A DNA stretch of 64,000 nucleotides from Sclerotinia nivalis (GCA_029531795.1 JAPEIS010000006.1:62001-126000), one strand, 5' to 3'. Shown: positions 37,354 through 49,984, counted from the first letter of the stretch. A program made the numbers and translations. The notes: generated from the sequence alone by a model not told the origin.

Positions 37354-40300
37354 ATGCCTTCCAGAATATCTTCTCGCGTGATTGGAATTGATGTTGGGGG
37401 AACAAATACAGTAGGTGGTGATAACATTCAATCTTTCCATAAGAAAGCATACACTGATGAATAATAACAGGATGCAGTGATTTTACAAAATGATAATGTT
37501 TTGGCATGGCATAAAACACCAACGACTCCAGATATCCACGATGGCGTTGAACAAGCAATTGCTGCTGTGATAAAAAGTGCTCAAATCTCCAAGGATAGCA
37601 TAGATTTTATCAAGATTGGGACGACAGTAAGTTGGTTTTGTCTCGACTACTCGCCTCCTACTTCTTTTCCTCGAGTCTCGGACTGAAGTTCATGGATTTT
37701 GGCGTTCGGCTTCTTGTCTTTTCATATGTTTCCACCAAGAACTACCAAGTTAGTACTTCTTGCTGCATATCCGGTTCACCTTTCTGCTTTTCCGAAATTT
37801 TCTCGTCATTTCCTGTACATGGTCCATTATCATATCTGATTCTATTTTCTCACACAGCAATTTGTGAATGCCGTCCTCGAACAGAATGCTACCAAATTAG
37901 ATAAAGTAGCTGTTATCCGATTATGTGGTCCTTACTCGAGGGGCTCACCACCATTTGGTCAGTTGCAGGCCAATTATTGCCCATCAAAAAAGAAGTTTAG
38001 CTAATACTCATAATCCTAGTTGGTTTTCCTGATTCTTTACGGAGGCTAATGGAAGGCCACTATGGTTATGTTGACGGTGGTTTACAACGTACGTTCGGGT
38101 GCATCCTTAGAATCACACAAATGTGCTAATTAACTTAAGTTGACGGAACACCAATCTCCGAAGTAAACATTGAACAACTTCGAGAACAAGCTTCAATAAT
38201 CAGATCGAAATCAATATCAAGCGTTGTGGTGATTGGAATCTACTCACCATCCAATCCAGCTCAAGAAGAGTTTGCCCGACGAATCCTCGCTGAAGAATTA
38301 GGGCCACAGTACGATATCACATGTTCATACACTATTGGAAGAATAGGATTCCTTGAGCGCGAAAATGCTAGCATTTTAAATGCAAGTTTGAGGCGGTTTG
38401 CCCGTCATGTCATTGCTGGATTTGCACATGCGGTAAATGACCTTGGGAATGCCAGACTTTACATTACATTGAATGATGGAACTTTAAGTAAAGCATCAAT
38501 AGCTGCAGAGCATCCTGTCCGATGCTTTTCTTCTGGTCCGACGAATAGTGCAAGGGGTGCTGCACTTCTTGCGAAAAATGAGTGCATGGACCTTGAGGAC
38601 GATAGCGAAGTTTTAGTAGTCGATGTTGGAGGGTAAGAATTGTTCCCCTTTCCACATTCCTCGGGCATGTTATTGACAAATTATAGCACTACCACTGATA
38701 TTTGTGCTCTTCTCAAATCTGGCTATCCCAAACAGTCTGCCGCCTTTGTCAAAATTGCAGGTGTCCGGACCAATTTCACAATTCCTGATGTTTATAGTAT
38801 TGCATTAGGTGGGGGATCACTTATACGCACCAGAAAATCAGGGAAAACGACGGTTGGTCCAGATTCTGTAGGACCAAGATTAGAGAAGGAGAGTATCGCA
38901 TTTGGTGGACAAACTTTGACGGTATGAACCATCCCATCAAATATAAGAACAAAGCTTACATATCTAGGCTACCGATCTTGTATTGTCAAACGAAAGAACC
39001 GAAATAATTCCCGATGAACTTAGAACTGGTGGACATTCGGAAATCCAGCGTGCGTTGGAAGTTGCAATTGATCAAGTGAAAACAAGACAAGGATATGCTA
39101 CGGTCATCCTTGTGGGCGGAGGTAGCATTATTGTGGGGAAGGATATCGCTGGAGTAGGAAAAGTAATTAGACCGCAGTATTTAGAAGTAGCAAATGCAGT
39201 TGGAGCTGCTGTAAGTTGTATTCCGTCAATAACTCGTGGGAATGGCACTGACTCAAAAGTGTAGATTGGAAAGATAAGTGGACATGTTGATACGGTCGTT
39301 ACACCAGGAGAAAAAACTATAGAAAAAGAGATTGAGGAGGCAAAACTACTCGCGATTCAAAGATGTGTTGCTGCAGGCGGCGACGAAAAAACGATCGAAG
39401 TTGTTGAAATCGAAACATTACCTATTAATTACGTCACAAATGGATCCACACAGTTGGTCGTTCGAGTGGTTGGTGATTTACGAAGCACCGCGGAAAAAGT
39501 TCGAGAGTTAGACTCTTTTCCAATATCGATATCGACATTCAAGCCCCGACGGGCAGATTCCGGATATAGTGCAAGTGGCTTAGATAGTCCTGTTGATGCG
39601 AAAGCGTCAAATTACGACATTCTCGAGCACATTGATGTAGAATCCTATCGTCCCCGGATTGAGGGTGATATATGGCATCTTTCTGAAATTGACCTCAAAT
39701 TTCTTATGGATGGTACAGGAGTATTAGCTGTTGGAAGTTGTGGTGAACCATATCCCAGTTATATTGCTTGTTTGATGGCACTTGAGAATGGCGAAGGGCT
39801 TAGGATTAGGAGGCAAGACACTATTCCGGATGATGCATTGATTATGACGGCCGGATTTATGGTATGTTAAATTGCAAGTTATCTAAAGAGACATGACTGA
39901 TTATTTGTAGGGATCACCGACAGTTTACCTGGAACGTATACCCGGTCTAAATGAGTAACTTCCCCTGACAAAATTTATAATTCATCATTTACTTTCACAT
40001 GCTCACCAATATTCTAGAATTACCGATACAATAAAAGCTCTCATGTCAGCTACTGGTCATTCCTCATTTGACGCAACAATACCAAATGAAATTGGTGGCA
40101 TGAATTCATTTGAAGCTCTTCTCACTGCCCATCGATTCGGAAAACCTACTCTCGATAGTGATTGTGTGGCACGAGCATATCCTATGGTTTGGCAGACGGT
40201 AAGATGCCTGAATGGAGTCCCAGTCACTCCAGCTGCTGTTGCCAATGGATGTGGAGGTATCGAAGTATTCATGAACTCAGAAGATGCTGAGGAAGCAGAA

Positions 40301-40963
40301 ACTCTTATGCGGGATGCATGCACAAAACAAGGTTCCTTGTCCGGAATGGTGGTTAACCCTATAAGTGGCAAAGAAGCAAGAACACTTCCATCTAATAGTT
40401 ATTCATGGGCATGGCAAATCGGTCGGTCAATCGCAATCGCTCGCGCCAAAAAAGTCGATCCAGTCAAAGATCTCATGCAATCACAAAGCGGAACATTACT
40501 ATTCACTGGTAAAGTTGTCAGTGTCACGAGAAAAGTAGCGGAAGGATTTACTAGAGGCAGTGTTTTGTTGGATTATGTTGCTGGCTCCACATCAAACACG
40601 GCTGTTGGTGATCAATCTACATCATCATTATATGTTGAGTTCGAAAACGAAAACTTATGCGCCATTCTAAAGACACCAGGGAAAGATGACATTGTTTTAG
40701 CAGTTTGTCCGGACCTAATTGTCTTTTTGGATATTGCAAATGGGGCACCACTTGGAATATCAGATTATAAATATGGACTTAGAGTTAGTGTCATTGCTTT
40801 AAAAGCACCGGCAGTCTGGACTACAGAGGAGGGGTTAAAGATGGGAGGACCAAGAGCTTTTGGTTTGGATATGGACTATGTTGGTGTGTGTGCGGAAAGT
40901 GAATATGAGGCTCCAAAGAGTGTTTGGGAACTATTTGGGGATGAGGTCGAGAACAAACTATAA
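37354..40963 (+). CDS. Hydantoinase A/5-oxoprolinase-like protein fused to DUF917
   Basis: This large cytosolic protein is related to ATP-dependent hydantoinase/5-oxoprolinase (HyuA) and carries a DUF917 domain at its C terminus. Ten exons keep frame: 37354-37410, 37471-37626, 37858-37957, 38020-38088, 38140-38632, 38687-38921, 38968-39210, 39265-39861, 39911-39954, 40018-40963, giving 979 residues. The N-terminal ATPase-fold motif is VIGIDVGGTNTDAVI (about 9-23); the second phosphate motif VVDVGGTTTDI lies across intron 5 (about 287-297), and ALGGGS and VILVGGGS follow. The DUF917 part (about 615-979) includes SCGEPYPSYIACLMALENG and ANGCGGIEVFMNS. Such fusions are known in fungi and bacteria; substrates are uncertain, with cyclic amides such as hydantoins or 5-oxoproline likely. 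Confidence 0.93.
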
Positions 40964-42251
40964 AAGTACCTTGCGGTTCATGGTCTGATCGAAGGGAGGT
41001 CAAAGTAGCGGCATGATATGAGCGAGCTGAGATGAATTAATTATTAGAGAGATATCCCATTGTTTTTACGGTACTATTTATGAATGGAAGGGTAAGGGGT
41101 AGCAGGATAAGGTAATCCCTCATACACTGATAGATCAAAAATAAAGATCACATCATATGCTTCATCTGTACTTTATTAATGAAAGTCTTCGAGATTTCTC
41201 AATGTTGGTAAGTTTATTTTGCTTTGACATTTGACAACTATGAGCACTTGTCCCATACCCCAAGCTCAACTTATCGAGCCACCAATCATTAGAACAACGA
41301 ATAGTTTTTGATAGGCACTGAAGCATTGGAAGTCCACCCTCAAGAAAGCTTTATCCATATGTAATTCTCATTCCGAACATTTCATTGGGCTTCACCTCAT
41401 CATGATGTACCCCTTCACCGCTCGGAAGTGAGCGACTTGGCTTCGGATGCCGAGAAAGTGAACCTCAAATTTGATTCCACCCTTCCACTTCGAGGTTACT
41501 TGGCACCTTTCAATTGCGGCTTAATCAGTGCCGATTGAGAAAAAACAAGGCGATGATTTCGGCGACGGCAAGTATGTGGGTAATCATTGGTAAGATCCTA
41601 CAGTAAAGGCACGCAAATGCCGCGAAGAAAAGCATGGATCAGACCGGAAAACCCTCTGGGTAAAGAAACACAACCAACCGTCGTCCACCTCTGCCATTTT
41701 CCAGCTTCTCCACACTTCCCCGCAATCCCTATCCTTAAGGTGGACGGCTTACCAGTTTTGATACTCGTCCACCATGGAGAATGGGATATTCATCCCCAGT
41801 TACAAGGTTATTATGTCGGTACAGCGGACTTAGAAATCTGGGGATATCACCTGCTTGTGGGACTACGAGTAGGTCCATCAGCTTTATAATCTGCGAGCCA
41901 TTAAGATTAATGTTTGATTTGGAAAGGGAAAGCCAATACGTAAAAGCTAGGTGGACGGTTCCTAGGGTGTTGGAATTTGGATAAACTTGGCGACATGCCA
42001 CTGTGTGTCAATTACTCTTTACCTGAAAGATTGAAAAGTTTTTGCCAGGACCCGAGGCTCTAATACCCAACTGCTTCGAAGAGCTATATCAGCGCAAGTT
42101 ATATAAAGAGGAGATCCCAGTGAGCTCTTCTTACATATGGAGTTGTAAGCAAAGTAATTTACCCTTTAATACTCAATTTCCTCTTCTCCCATCCCCAGAG
42201 CTCGAACTCGGGAACGTTTCTCCTTCGTACATATCACCCACAGAGCAAAAC
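40964..42251. other. Intergenic
   Basis: No recognised gene. A 100-codon plus-strand ORF (41587-41889) overlaps an antisense ORF and has no family motif. The last about 200 bp are CT-rich and precede the GH43-like gene. Confidence 0.45.
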
Positions 42252-44060
42252 ATGCGGAACCCTATATTATTAAACCTCCTCTTGGGTTCATCATTACTCG
42301 GAGCAGCAACATGTCTAGACACAACAATCTCAAATTCATTTGTGAATATGTTTTCTACTGATGGCGACCTCATCGATTCCACATCTGGCAAGATTGATTA
42401 CTTTGAGGGTCAATACCTTTGGTATGGTTTAAACTTTGGATGTGGTAAAGCTTTCTGTGGAATTGAGAGTTGGAGTTCAGTGGATTTAGTTACTGTAAGT
42501 GAATTTTCCCTTGTACTTCTGCGCATGCCATTTCTTTTTCTTTTTCTTTTTTCTTTTTAGCTGAGTGATTAGAATACCCTTGCTTGAAATACCTTGAAAT
42601 ATCTCAGTACTAACTATATATCTTCACAGTGGTCCTCAAATGGTCTCTTGTTCGATCCGACAGAAAATGCCACAGCCACAATATGTGAAGGAGGCGGAGA
42701 TTGTGGAAGACCACATATCGTATACAATCCTACAAGTTCGCTGTACATCCTGTGGGTAAATGCTGGTAGCCCGGGCTATGCAGTCTTTACGTCTTCCTCC
42801 CCAGCTTCGGGATACGTGCTCGAACCTACTCGTGCCACAGTTGGATATCAACCAAATCCCGAAACCGATCAAGCAGGTGATTTCTCCGTTGCTGTTATCA
42901 ATGGAACCGGATATCTCGCATACTCTTTAATCGACTTCACAACCCTGGGCGCATCTATTTGGCCTCCATTCAAACAATCAATCTACATCCAACAACTTAC
43001 GAATGATTTCATGAACACAACTGGAAATATCACAAACATTATTCCAGTAGGAGATCTTGTTGATTATCAGGCCGAATCTCCAGATATCTTCTATCGCAAT
43101 GGATACTACTATGTATCTGCATCCAACACTTGTGGTTTCTGTCAAGGAACCATTTTGATCATGTACCGAGCGAAGAATATTACGGGACCATGGACTCGCC
43201 AAATTATCAGCAGTGATACATGCGGTGGTCAAACTACCGCTGTTTTAACAATTCATTCTTCAACCGGGGGTGATGGAGTATATATCCATCAAGCCGATAT
43301 TCAAGCTAGCGCGCCGCTTGCCGGTCCGAGAAACGCACAACATGGCCATCAATTCCAAGTGCTCAATTTCAATTCTGATGGTTCAATCCAAGATTTAAAT
43401 TGTTCCGCTTCACTCACTACCACCGTCACACTTCCAGCCACTAATACTACTATTAATGGACTTGCAAAGGCTGCAGCTATAGGTTCCGGAAATGATCACC
43501 AAGATTATTACCTCAACTGCTCACTTCCCCAACACAGCCTCTATCAAACCTTCTCTCCATCCATGGCAGGAAACTTAACGGCTGTTGGAATTAACCTAGC
43601 TGGTGACGCACCAACAGATAATGTCACATTGACCGTATTCCGATACACAAATTCCACTGCTCTTTTCTCCGCATTTTACCAATGGGAAACTCTTTCCACA
43701 ATAGAAGTAACTCCCGAAGAATTGAGCGCATCCCTTTTAACCATTTCAATTCCAGTTGGGAAAGAAGTCGCAGCCGCTGATAATCTGGGTATCGCGATTA
43801 CCAGCTTGGGAATTACACCAGTATGTGTGGCCATGAGAGGAACATCCAAAACATATGCTACTGCATGGGCAGGACCTGCTGATGGTGGATTTGTCACTGC
43901 ACAAGTATTGGAGGACAAGACTGTGATTGGGCCGGGATCTGGGGGGGTTTTATATGCTCAAGGTGTTAACCAGGTTAGTTTGAGGGGAAAGAATGGAGAT
44001 GAGATTCCTATATTGGAACTTAGTGGAAGAGAACTTAAATGGTATGGGATTATTGAGTAG
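42252..44060 (+). CDS. Secreted GH43-like glycosidase (five-bladed beta-propeller)
   Basis: This is a predicted extracellular carbohydrate-active enzyme. Two exons (42252-42494, 42630-44060) encode 557 residues. A signal peptide (NLLLGSSLLGAATCL) ends near residue 22. The first propeller blade shows DGDLIDSTSGKIDYFEGQYL and WYGLNFGC, matching the GH43 subfamily with galactan beta-1,3-galactosidase-like members, and the acid-residue motif AESPDIFYRNGYYYVSAS places a candidate catalytic Glu at about 230. Many NxT/S sequons suggest N-glycosylation. The C-terminal region (about 330-557) is probably an ancillary beta-sandwich. The intron contains a TTTCTTTTTC repeat. Substrate cannot be assigned with confidence; a pectin or arabinogalactan side-chain target is a guess. 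Confidence 0.85.
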
Positions 44061-46480
44061 ATGGCGGTATTTGGTTTATGTATAATGAGATATTAGGAAT
44101 GAATATATGATACCAACCAAATCCCGGAGTTTGCTGCTTGAGTGAAACGCCGAATTACGTATAGCTGTTGCTAGGACATGAAAGGACACAACTTTGTGAG
44201 TGCACTCACGTCCTTTAACGTATCGGGAGATGTTGCCCCAGTTCAAGATTGACATATCTGAGAAAATTGCTATTATTTCGCTATTTAACATTTCCAAACA
44301 ATCAATATTTCCGTCCGTTAATATCCTGAAGATTCTTTCTTTCCTGCTCTCCTGGTTCAAGTCCATCTTAATGGCCTAGATTAATTATTGCTGTTTTTAA
44401 ACAAGTATAAGCGCAGTTCAAACATATATCCATGAATAATTTTGCGGTAGATGGACTTGGAAGATGTTTTCAAATTAAAAGTCTCTGTTTCATTAAGGTC
44501 ATTGCAAGCTTACATAGAGAATGCCCAATTCGTGGGAACTCGGTAACAACCTACTGGCCATGTACCCCATGAAACAAAAAACAGAGCCGAAAAATGTACT
44601 ATACACCTGAGTTGCCTGGAGGACGAAGCCTTGAGGCCTCGCCTATATATCAATTGAGCCACATGATTCTTCCAAGAGCTGGTGGACCATCAACTTGCCG
44701 GCTTTCCATATTCATGCCACACGAAGTTTTGCTTGCAAGGTAAACTATACGAGATGCCATACTTTGACGTATGGAAGCGGTATTGGCCATGAATGCCAAG
44801 CCCCAACTTTAATCTATACTTTTCAAAGCAGGTGCCAAAATATAGCTCACCATAGCAGATTCCAGGTAAGATTCAAGTGTGGTCGGGAGATACTGAGTGT
44901 ACGCCTCATCCAATCCGGGACTACCAGCTTTGGGTATAGAAAAGAAGAAATTATAGCTAGCCTACGTCATAATTTAGGAGGTAGACTTTCCAGCCATGCA
45001 AAAACAGCAGCACTTGAATTGAGGGGATATGCTGATGATAGTCCTCTCAATGCACAATCTACCTTCGCACACATGTATTCAATGCTTGAAATGGTGCAGC
45101 GCAGGCTGGTAGAAAGATAGCACACATTCTATGCAAGCCCGTTTTATGCTCATAAATCGCCTACTTATCCCCATCTTAGCCACAGGTTCTCCAAAATCTT
45201 TCAAAGAGCCTTGTTTGCCAGGGAGATTGTATGTGCAGCCACATCCGGTTGAAAAGCCATTGCCTGCCGATTTCGCGCTCAAGCTCGAGAAGGCCCATCG
45301 CACCAATCCATTAATGTACCAACGGCTTGCCAATCGCCCCAATCTATCTCTCGCATGTTTGTTACTGTATTCAAGGAGTTGATAACTCTCGCGCAATTGC
45401 AGGAAGGTCTATGGAAGAATTTGGACTTCGCGGAGTAGCGATAGGATGTAATGGACATTTCGGGCAGAGGATGGAGTTTCGAAGGGTGGGGCCGCAGTGA
45501 AGTACTACATTGTACGAGGATTGAATTTTGGCATTGAATCAAAGGCCCGCAGATGTCTGGCGTGTTGCTGTCGCACTAGAAGGTCTCCGTATTCTTAGGG
45601 TGAGGATACCAGGAACCTAAATGAAGGAGAATTTTTGAGATTTTTGCGCCGAAGTCAAGGATGCGGGGAGCAATTTCGAAGATTTTCTCAAATAGATTAT
45701 TGAGGGGATATTTCGAGCAGCTCTTTGGGTAAGCAGAACTCAGACTATGACATCCAGGCATCTATCTGCCAGCCCCTCAGCATCCATTCGAGCCCTTCTA
45801 ATTATGAAGTATCCCACGTCCTTAGTGATGTTTATCTTGTGGTTGTGTTGGTATCCCGTCACCAAAGCATCACCACCACAATGCGGGCAAGCGCAGTGCG
45901 GGCAATGCATTAGTCGTAGTGGAGGTGAGGCCTAAATTGCACACTGAGAACGGGACAGTGATCTTGATTTTTTATTTTTTATTGTTTTTTGAAGACCTGC
46001 TGGTATTTGGAAGGGCTCTGCGTCTAGGGAAGTTTAATCTGGCGAAGTGATCAATATGTGCTTCAAGATAAAAATGTACTTCTTGTGCCAAGCGGTGCAT
46101 CGAATTGACTGACGGACAAGTGTTCTACTCGCTATCCTCGTTGCTGCGCATTTACTGAAAGTAAGAGTGTTGTTTGCGTAGTCACCCATGCCAAACCGTT
46201 GCATCAGCCAAAGGTTTAGGTGGAATAGATATACTCTTAGGCAAAATTTTACCATAAAGCGATTACTTGTGAACACCAGTGAAGCTGCGCGGACCCTCAA
46301 ACCCCTATCTACCCCTGGGATTTTTCATCCTGCAAATCTTCGATCTAGTAGGGGAAGGGCGATGGACAAGTGAGTACTTGGGCAAAATAGTAGAAGCACT
46401 CGTGTGCACCTGCAGTCATAGATGCAATTTGTCCTCTATCTATCTCTGTAATATTTTGACACAACTCCGCTAATTGTTGA
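44061..46480. other. Unrecognised stretch
   Basis: Plus-strand ORFs at 44695-45120 (141 codons) and 45131-45382 (83 codons) and a minus-strand ORF at 44076-44366 are open but carry no recognisable motifs, and I found no convincing splice joins. No RNA gene is seen. Confidence 0.35.
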
Positions 46481-47300
46481 ATCCGTATTATCAGACCTTC
46501 AACCATCACAGTTTGACCCCTTCTTTGCTGTAACAATTAATTCCTCGGAGTCTTCAGAACCCAACTCATCATCATTATTATCATCATCATGCAACAATCT
46601 TTGTGTACAACAATAAACACAGGCCAGCAAAGCAGCTTCCTCTGCATTTTGAGGTCTACGACCCTCTCGAGCGAGAGCAGGTTGAGAAGCAACAGCTGGA
46701 GTGGTGCAGGTCGAGTAACAAGTCGAGGGACAATAAGTCCACGGGTAACAGCGGGAGTGCTATTCAGGGGGCGGCAACATATTGAGTGGTAGCAATTGGC
46801 CTAGATGATTGCCCACCCCTATGTCTAGGGGGCGGTAGTTCTTTCTTTTCATTCGCATGTATTCTTTGAATCCGGACCAGAGGAAGACTTTCCGCGTGGC
46901 TTTGGTTTGCGGTTGGTTCTTGGGCGATTGTATTCAGGATGATTACCAGTAACACTTGGAACCGATCTGTATGAGGTTGATCGTCCTGGGATTTGGCATT
47001 AAGAAGGTCTCTTGTAAAATTTGCCGAAAGTAACACAGCCATGAAAAATCATTAGCAAATGGAAAAAATGATGTAAGTGCAAAACTAACGTTTGGATTCG
47101 AGAGGTCTGGCGGTGAACGTTAACTCTTTCTCTGCAAAGATCTCATCTCCAAAGCGGGGGATTGAGCTCTTGGTAACAATTGCAAGAAAGATCATCTCTC
47201 TAGGGTGGCGGGAATCTTGGGGAAAGGTGGTATTGGTAACTGATATTCTGCCTCCTCATTAACGTCGACCTCCTCAGAAGACTCATCTTCTGTCTCTTTT
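46480..47300 (-). other. Minus-strand coding-like segments in a TGTTAC-rich region
   Basis: Several short protein-like segments read on the minus strand: AIVTKSSIPRFGDEIF (about 47185-47138), SVTGNHPEYNRPRTNRKPKP (about 46955-46896), and ALAREGRRPQNAEEAALLAC with ELIVTAKKG (about 46680-46510). They lie in different frames, each contains or follows a GTTAC word read as Val-Thr, and I could not join them into one gene. They could be exons of one gene or remains of a decayed one. Confidence 0.3.
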
Positions 47301-47311
47301 ATTCTTCGCCT

Positions 47312-47763
47312 TCATGAAGCCTGGTTCAACCCCAAAAAGGTGAATTTCATGGCAACAATATCATTGAGCATGCTCTTGAGCTTGTAACTCAGCTGACTCA
47401 ATTCCCAAGAAGTTGTAACAGAGTTGAGGTTTGAAGACAATGTAACAAGAGGAACATCGGATGGTCTAATGAATGAGGGAGAGAACTCTCCAAGGACAAG
47501 AGCTATCCGGAAAATCAGTCAAAGTACTTTATCTATGTTGAAAGATACGCACGATTCTTGCGAATAGCATCCAGTTTCCACCAATTCGGAATATCAAGAA
47601 GACCAAGATCGCGAGAAGAGCTCTCCCCAGTGGGGTTTGAGTTGCCAGATTCTGTAACAAAAGGATTCCTTGCATAGGTAACAGGAGGCGCGTATTTTGT
47701 AACAGAACCGCGGGAATCGGCAGCTGGTGTAGGAGTACTTTCATCGGTAACGAATGAATACAT
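47312..47763 (-). CDS. Hypothetical protein with Val-Thr repeats, two exons
   Basis: I do not recognise this gene. Exon 47763-47553 and exon 47502-47312 are separated by a 50-nt GTGCGT...GATAG intron and join in frame to give 133 residues ending LGLNQAS. The N-terminal half is polar and rich in Pro, Ser and Thr, with four Val-Thr pairs (FVTDEST, SVTKYAPP, PVTYARN, FVTES) all encoded GTTAC(N); two more occur in exon 2 (LVTLSS, SVTTSW). LLDIPNWWKLDAI is the most ordered-looking part. No signal peptide or membrane helix is apparent. Length, intron size and frame continuity support a gene, but there is no homology argument. Confidence 0.4.
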
Positions 47764-48254
47764 TTTCGTTGTTTTTATGTTTGTGATTGAATTGGTGCTG
47801 GTGATATTTGCAAAATTATTCTGGCAGATGAGATGATTCAAAACAAATTCAAAGTTGACAGAATGTGTACTATTCACTCCGAAGCACGTTGGCGCGCATT
47901 GCATCAGGCGAAGATGCACAGGTACTGAATTTTTATATTTCAGTATCAGCGATACCTGGATTGGTTTATAATTTATTAGACACTTTTTTGCAAGTTTCCA
48001 GGCCTAATAGGGATATTCAGATCTTTCTTCCATTCATTTAAATTGGATATGTTTTGGTGGCTATCATTTCCTTTGATACCGTTTCCCATGGTCTCTCGTA
48101 TACTCCCTGTAATACTCCACTCCTAATTTCTTTCGTAGATCCAAATCTCTATAAATGTGAAAAAGGAAGCAAAGCGTTACAACTTTAGAAAACGCACAAC
48201 TGATGCCGTGGGAAGAAAGACTAGATTCTTAAAATATCATATTTTCCCCGCTAT

Positions 48255-48680
48255 TCACACACACACACCCTTTCCACGTCCTTTCCACGAGACCGCCAAA
48301 GGGGCCAAAGGCATTAGTAAAGGGTCTTTGAACTTGGGCCTCCAAATAACATCGTGCGAGATAAGGCCGATAGTTGCAGCGAGAAGGGTTTGCCGAAGGT
48401 GCTCTTCAACATTTCCTGGTACTTGAAAGATGTTTCTAATATAAACCCTTGTATCCAACACTCCAGAGGGAATAGAAATAGATGGAGAAGCTCTAAAGTT
48501 GCAAAGACAAAACCAGAGGGTATTAGGCTTATCAAGATCACTTGCACAGTCTGTGGGTTTAAGGGAGAGATTTGATTAAATGGCCACATAGATATGGACA
48601 GCCTCAAAGTGTAGCCATGAATGGCATTGATACTAATTAATGTCCAGAAAGTGTCTTGATACCGCAAAGAAAACAATCAA
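48255..48680 (-). other. Minus-strand coding-like segment
   Basis: An open frame on the minus strand (about 48540-48258) reads SGVLDTRVYIRNIFQVPGNV and EEHLRQTLLAATIGLISHDV, which looks protein-like but matches no family I know. An overlapping frame is strongly hydrophobic. It sits inside the TGTTAC-rich region between the two hypothetical genes. No start or splice structure could be fixed. Confidence 0.25.
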
Positions 48681-48890
48681 ATGTAACAAAAAGAAATCGG
48701 CAGAGGTAACATCTAATGGCAACAAGATAACAAATTAGTGAGAAACGAGGCACTCTTCTTTACTCTAAGGCCCAATGCAGTGGCCATCTGGAGAAAGAAA
48801 TTCCTCCTCTTCCAGGGTTTGATTGAAGTAGACTCGTAGGGCATCAAAACCGACCAGTGCACCAGGAACGCGAGCATTAAGCAATGCTGC

Positions 48891-49382
48891 TCATGCTTCA
48901 GCAGCAGACGGCATCAAAACAGAGTTTCCAGCAGTAGCTGGTAAGGTAATATAATATTCGGTGGCAGCTGGTTCGGTATCAACAGCAGCCGCAATTGGGC
49001 GTGAAGATGAAGATGTCTTGGAAGCCGAGGAAAGGCAGGGCAACAGGTCTCTCAAATGGTGCAAGAGAGGGAGATTGCGTGGTAACAGGGCGGAAAGGCG
49101 GGTAACAGATCTCCAAACGGGAGAAGGAGAAGGCAACTCGCTGCCAACGTGAGCCTTGAACAGAGCTCGACCTTGAGTTGGAGTGAAAGGTGGTGTAACA
49201 TTGTTGGCGGCAGGGTATGTAACATTTGTGGCCGCGGGAGGGGGAAGAAGAGGGAATTTGGTGTCCTTTTTGTGGGGGAAGATTTGCTTCTTGGCATCCA
49301 ACCCAGCTTCCAGTTCATCATCCAAGGCCGGCGGCTGTTTGGATTTGCTCAAAGGCGCTATATTCCAGGAGAAGATTCTCAT
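48891..49382 (-). CDS. Hypothetical Pro/Ala/Ser-rich protein
   Basis: A single open frame of 163 codons starts MRIFSWNIAPLSKSKQPPAL and ends in a Ser/Ala-rich tail. It contains TNVTYPAANNVTPPFTPTQ, with both Val-Thr pairs written GTTAC(N), and VWRSVTRLSALLP. No domain is recognised and composition is low complexity. In part of the ORF (about 49060-48950) another frame (PVTTQSPSLAPFERPVALPF) looks equally protein-like, so a frameshift or intron may be present. It is probably related in origin to the hypothetical gene at 47312-47763 because of the shared TGTTAC usage. Confidence 0.3.
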   Translation of the reverse strand: MRIFSWNIAPLSKSKQPPALDDELEAGLDAKKQIFPHKKDTKFPLLPPPAATNVTYPAANNVTPPFTPTQGRALFKAHVGSELPSPSPVWRSVTRLSALLPRNLPLLHHLRDLLPCLSSASKTSSSSRPIAAAVDTEPAATEYYITLPATAGNSVLMPSAAEA

Positions 49383-49399
49383 AAAATATTGTACCAGGT

Positions 49400-49960
49400 G
49401 TCAACACTTTGGACGCTACTGTTTGCTTAGCTCACACTTTTAAGGAACCTTTTCAGCTTCCAATGTGCCCAATTGTCTGTGGTACAGTTGAATTAGAACT
49501 CATCGAATCTTGAGCCTTCGAAAATTCTTTGATCATTTTGAGACCCTCAGAGTCTCAGGGAGTTGAAGAGGCAAATGCTTCTCGACGTTCCAATTGCATC
49601 TGGCCCATCATAGCAGCCAAGATATGAAAAGAAAACTTCATCGAGCAAGTGCATGGCAAAGGCGGATACTGGAAGGGAGCGGATTTCTCGTCATGTTTAT
49701 GGATGGACCGTACATTGCAAAATGCGGAAGACTGCATTCAACTGGAACCCAAAAACCAAACGAAGTACAATTGTGCAATTGCGACTGAACGCAAGCATTA
49801 AGCCGATTTGATATCGACAGTGCTCACTTGAACTTTTGTGGCGCGAAAGTTGAGCGTTCGTCATCTCGTTCCTTCCACTTCGGATTCTTTTCATTCTACT
49901 ACATTGTTTCAACACATCATACGAAACTATCAAGCAAAAATAGCCAGAATGACTGCAGAC
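49400..49960. other. Intergenic
   Basis: Short overlapping ORFs on both strands (49594-49788 plus and 49697-49933 minus) show no motif. Nothing else is supported. Confidence 0.4.
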
Positions 49961-49984
49961 ACCCTATAAAAGCCATTAGTAGAC

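Noticed and set aside
44695..45120. 141-codon plus-strand ORF
   Set aside because: No recognisable domain; overlapping antisense frames look similar, so coding status is not supported.
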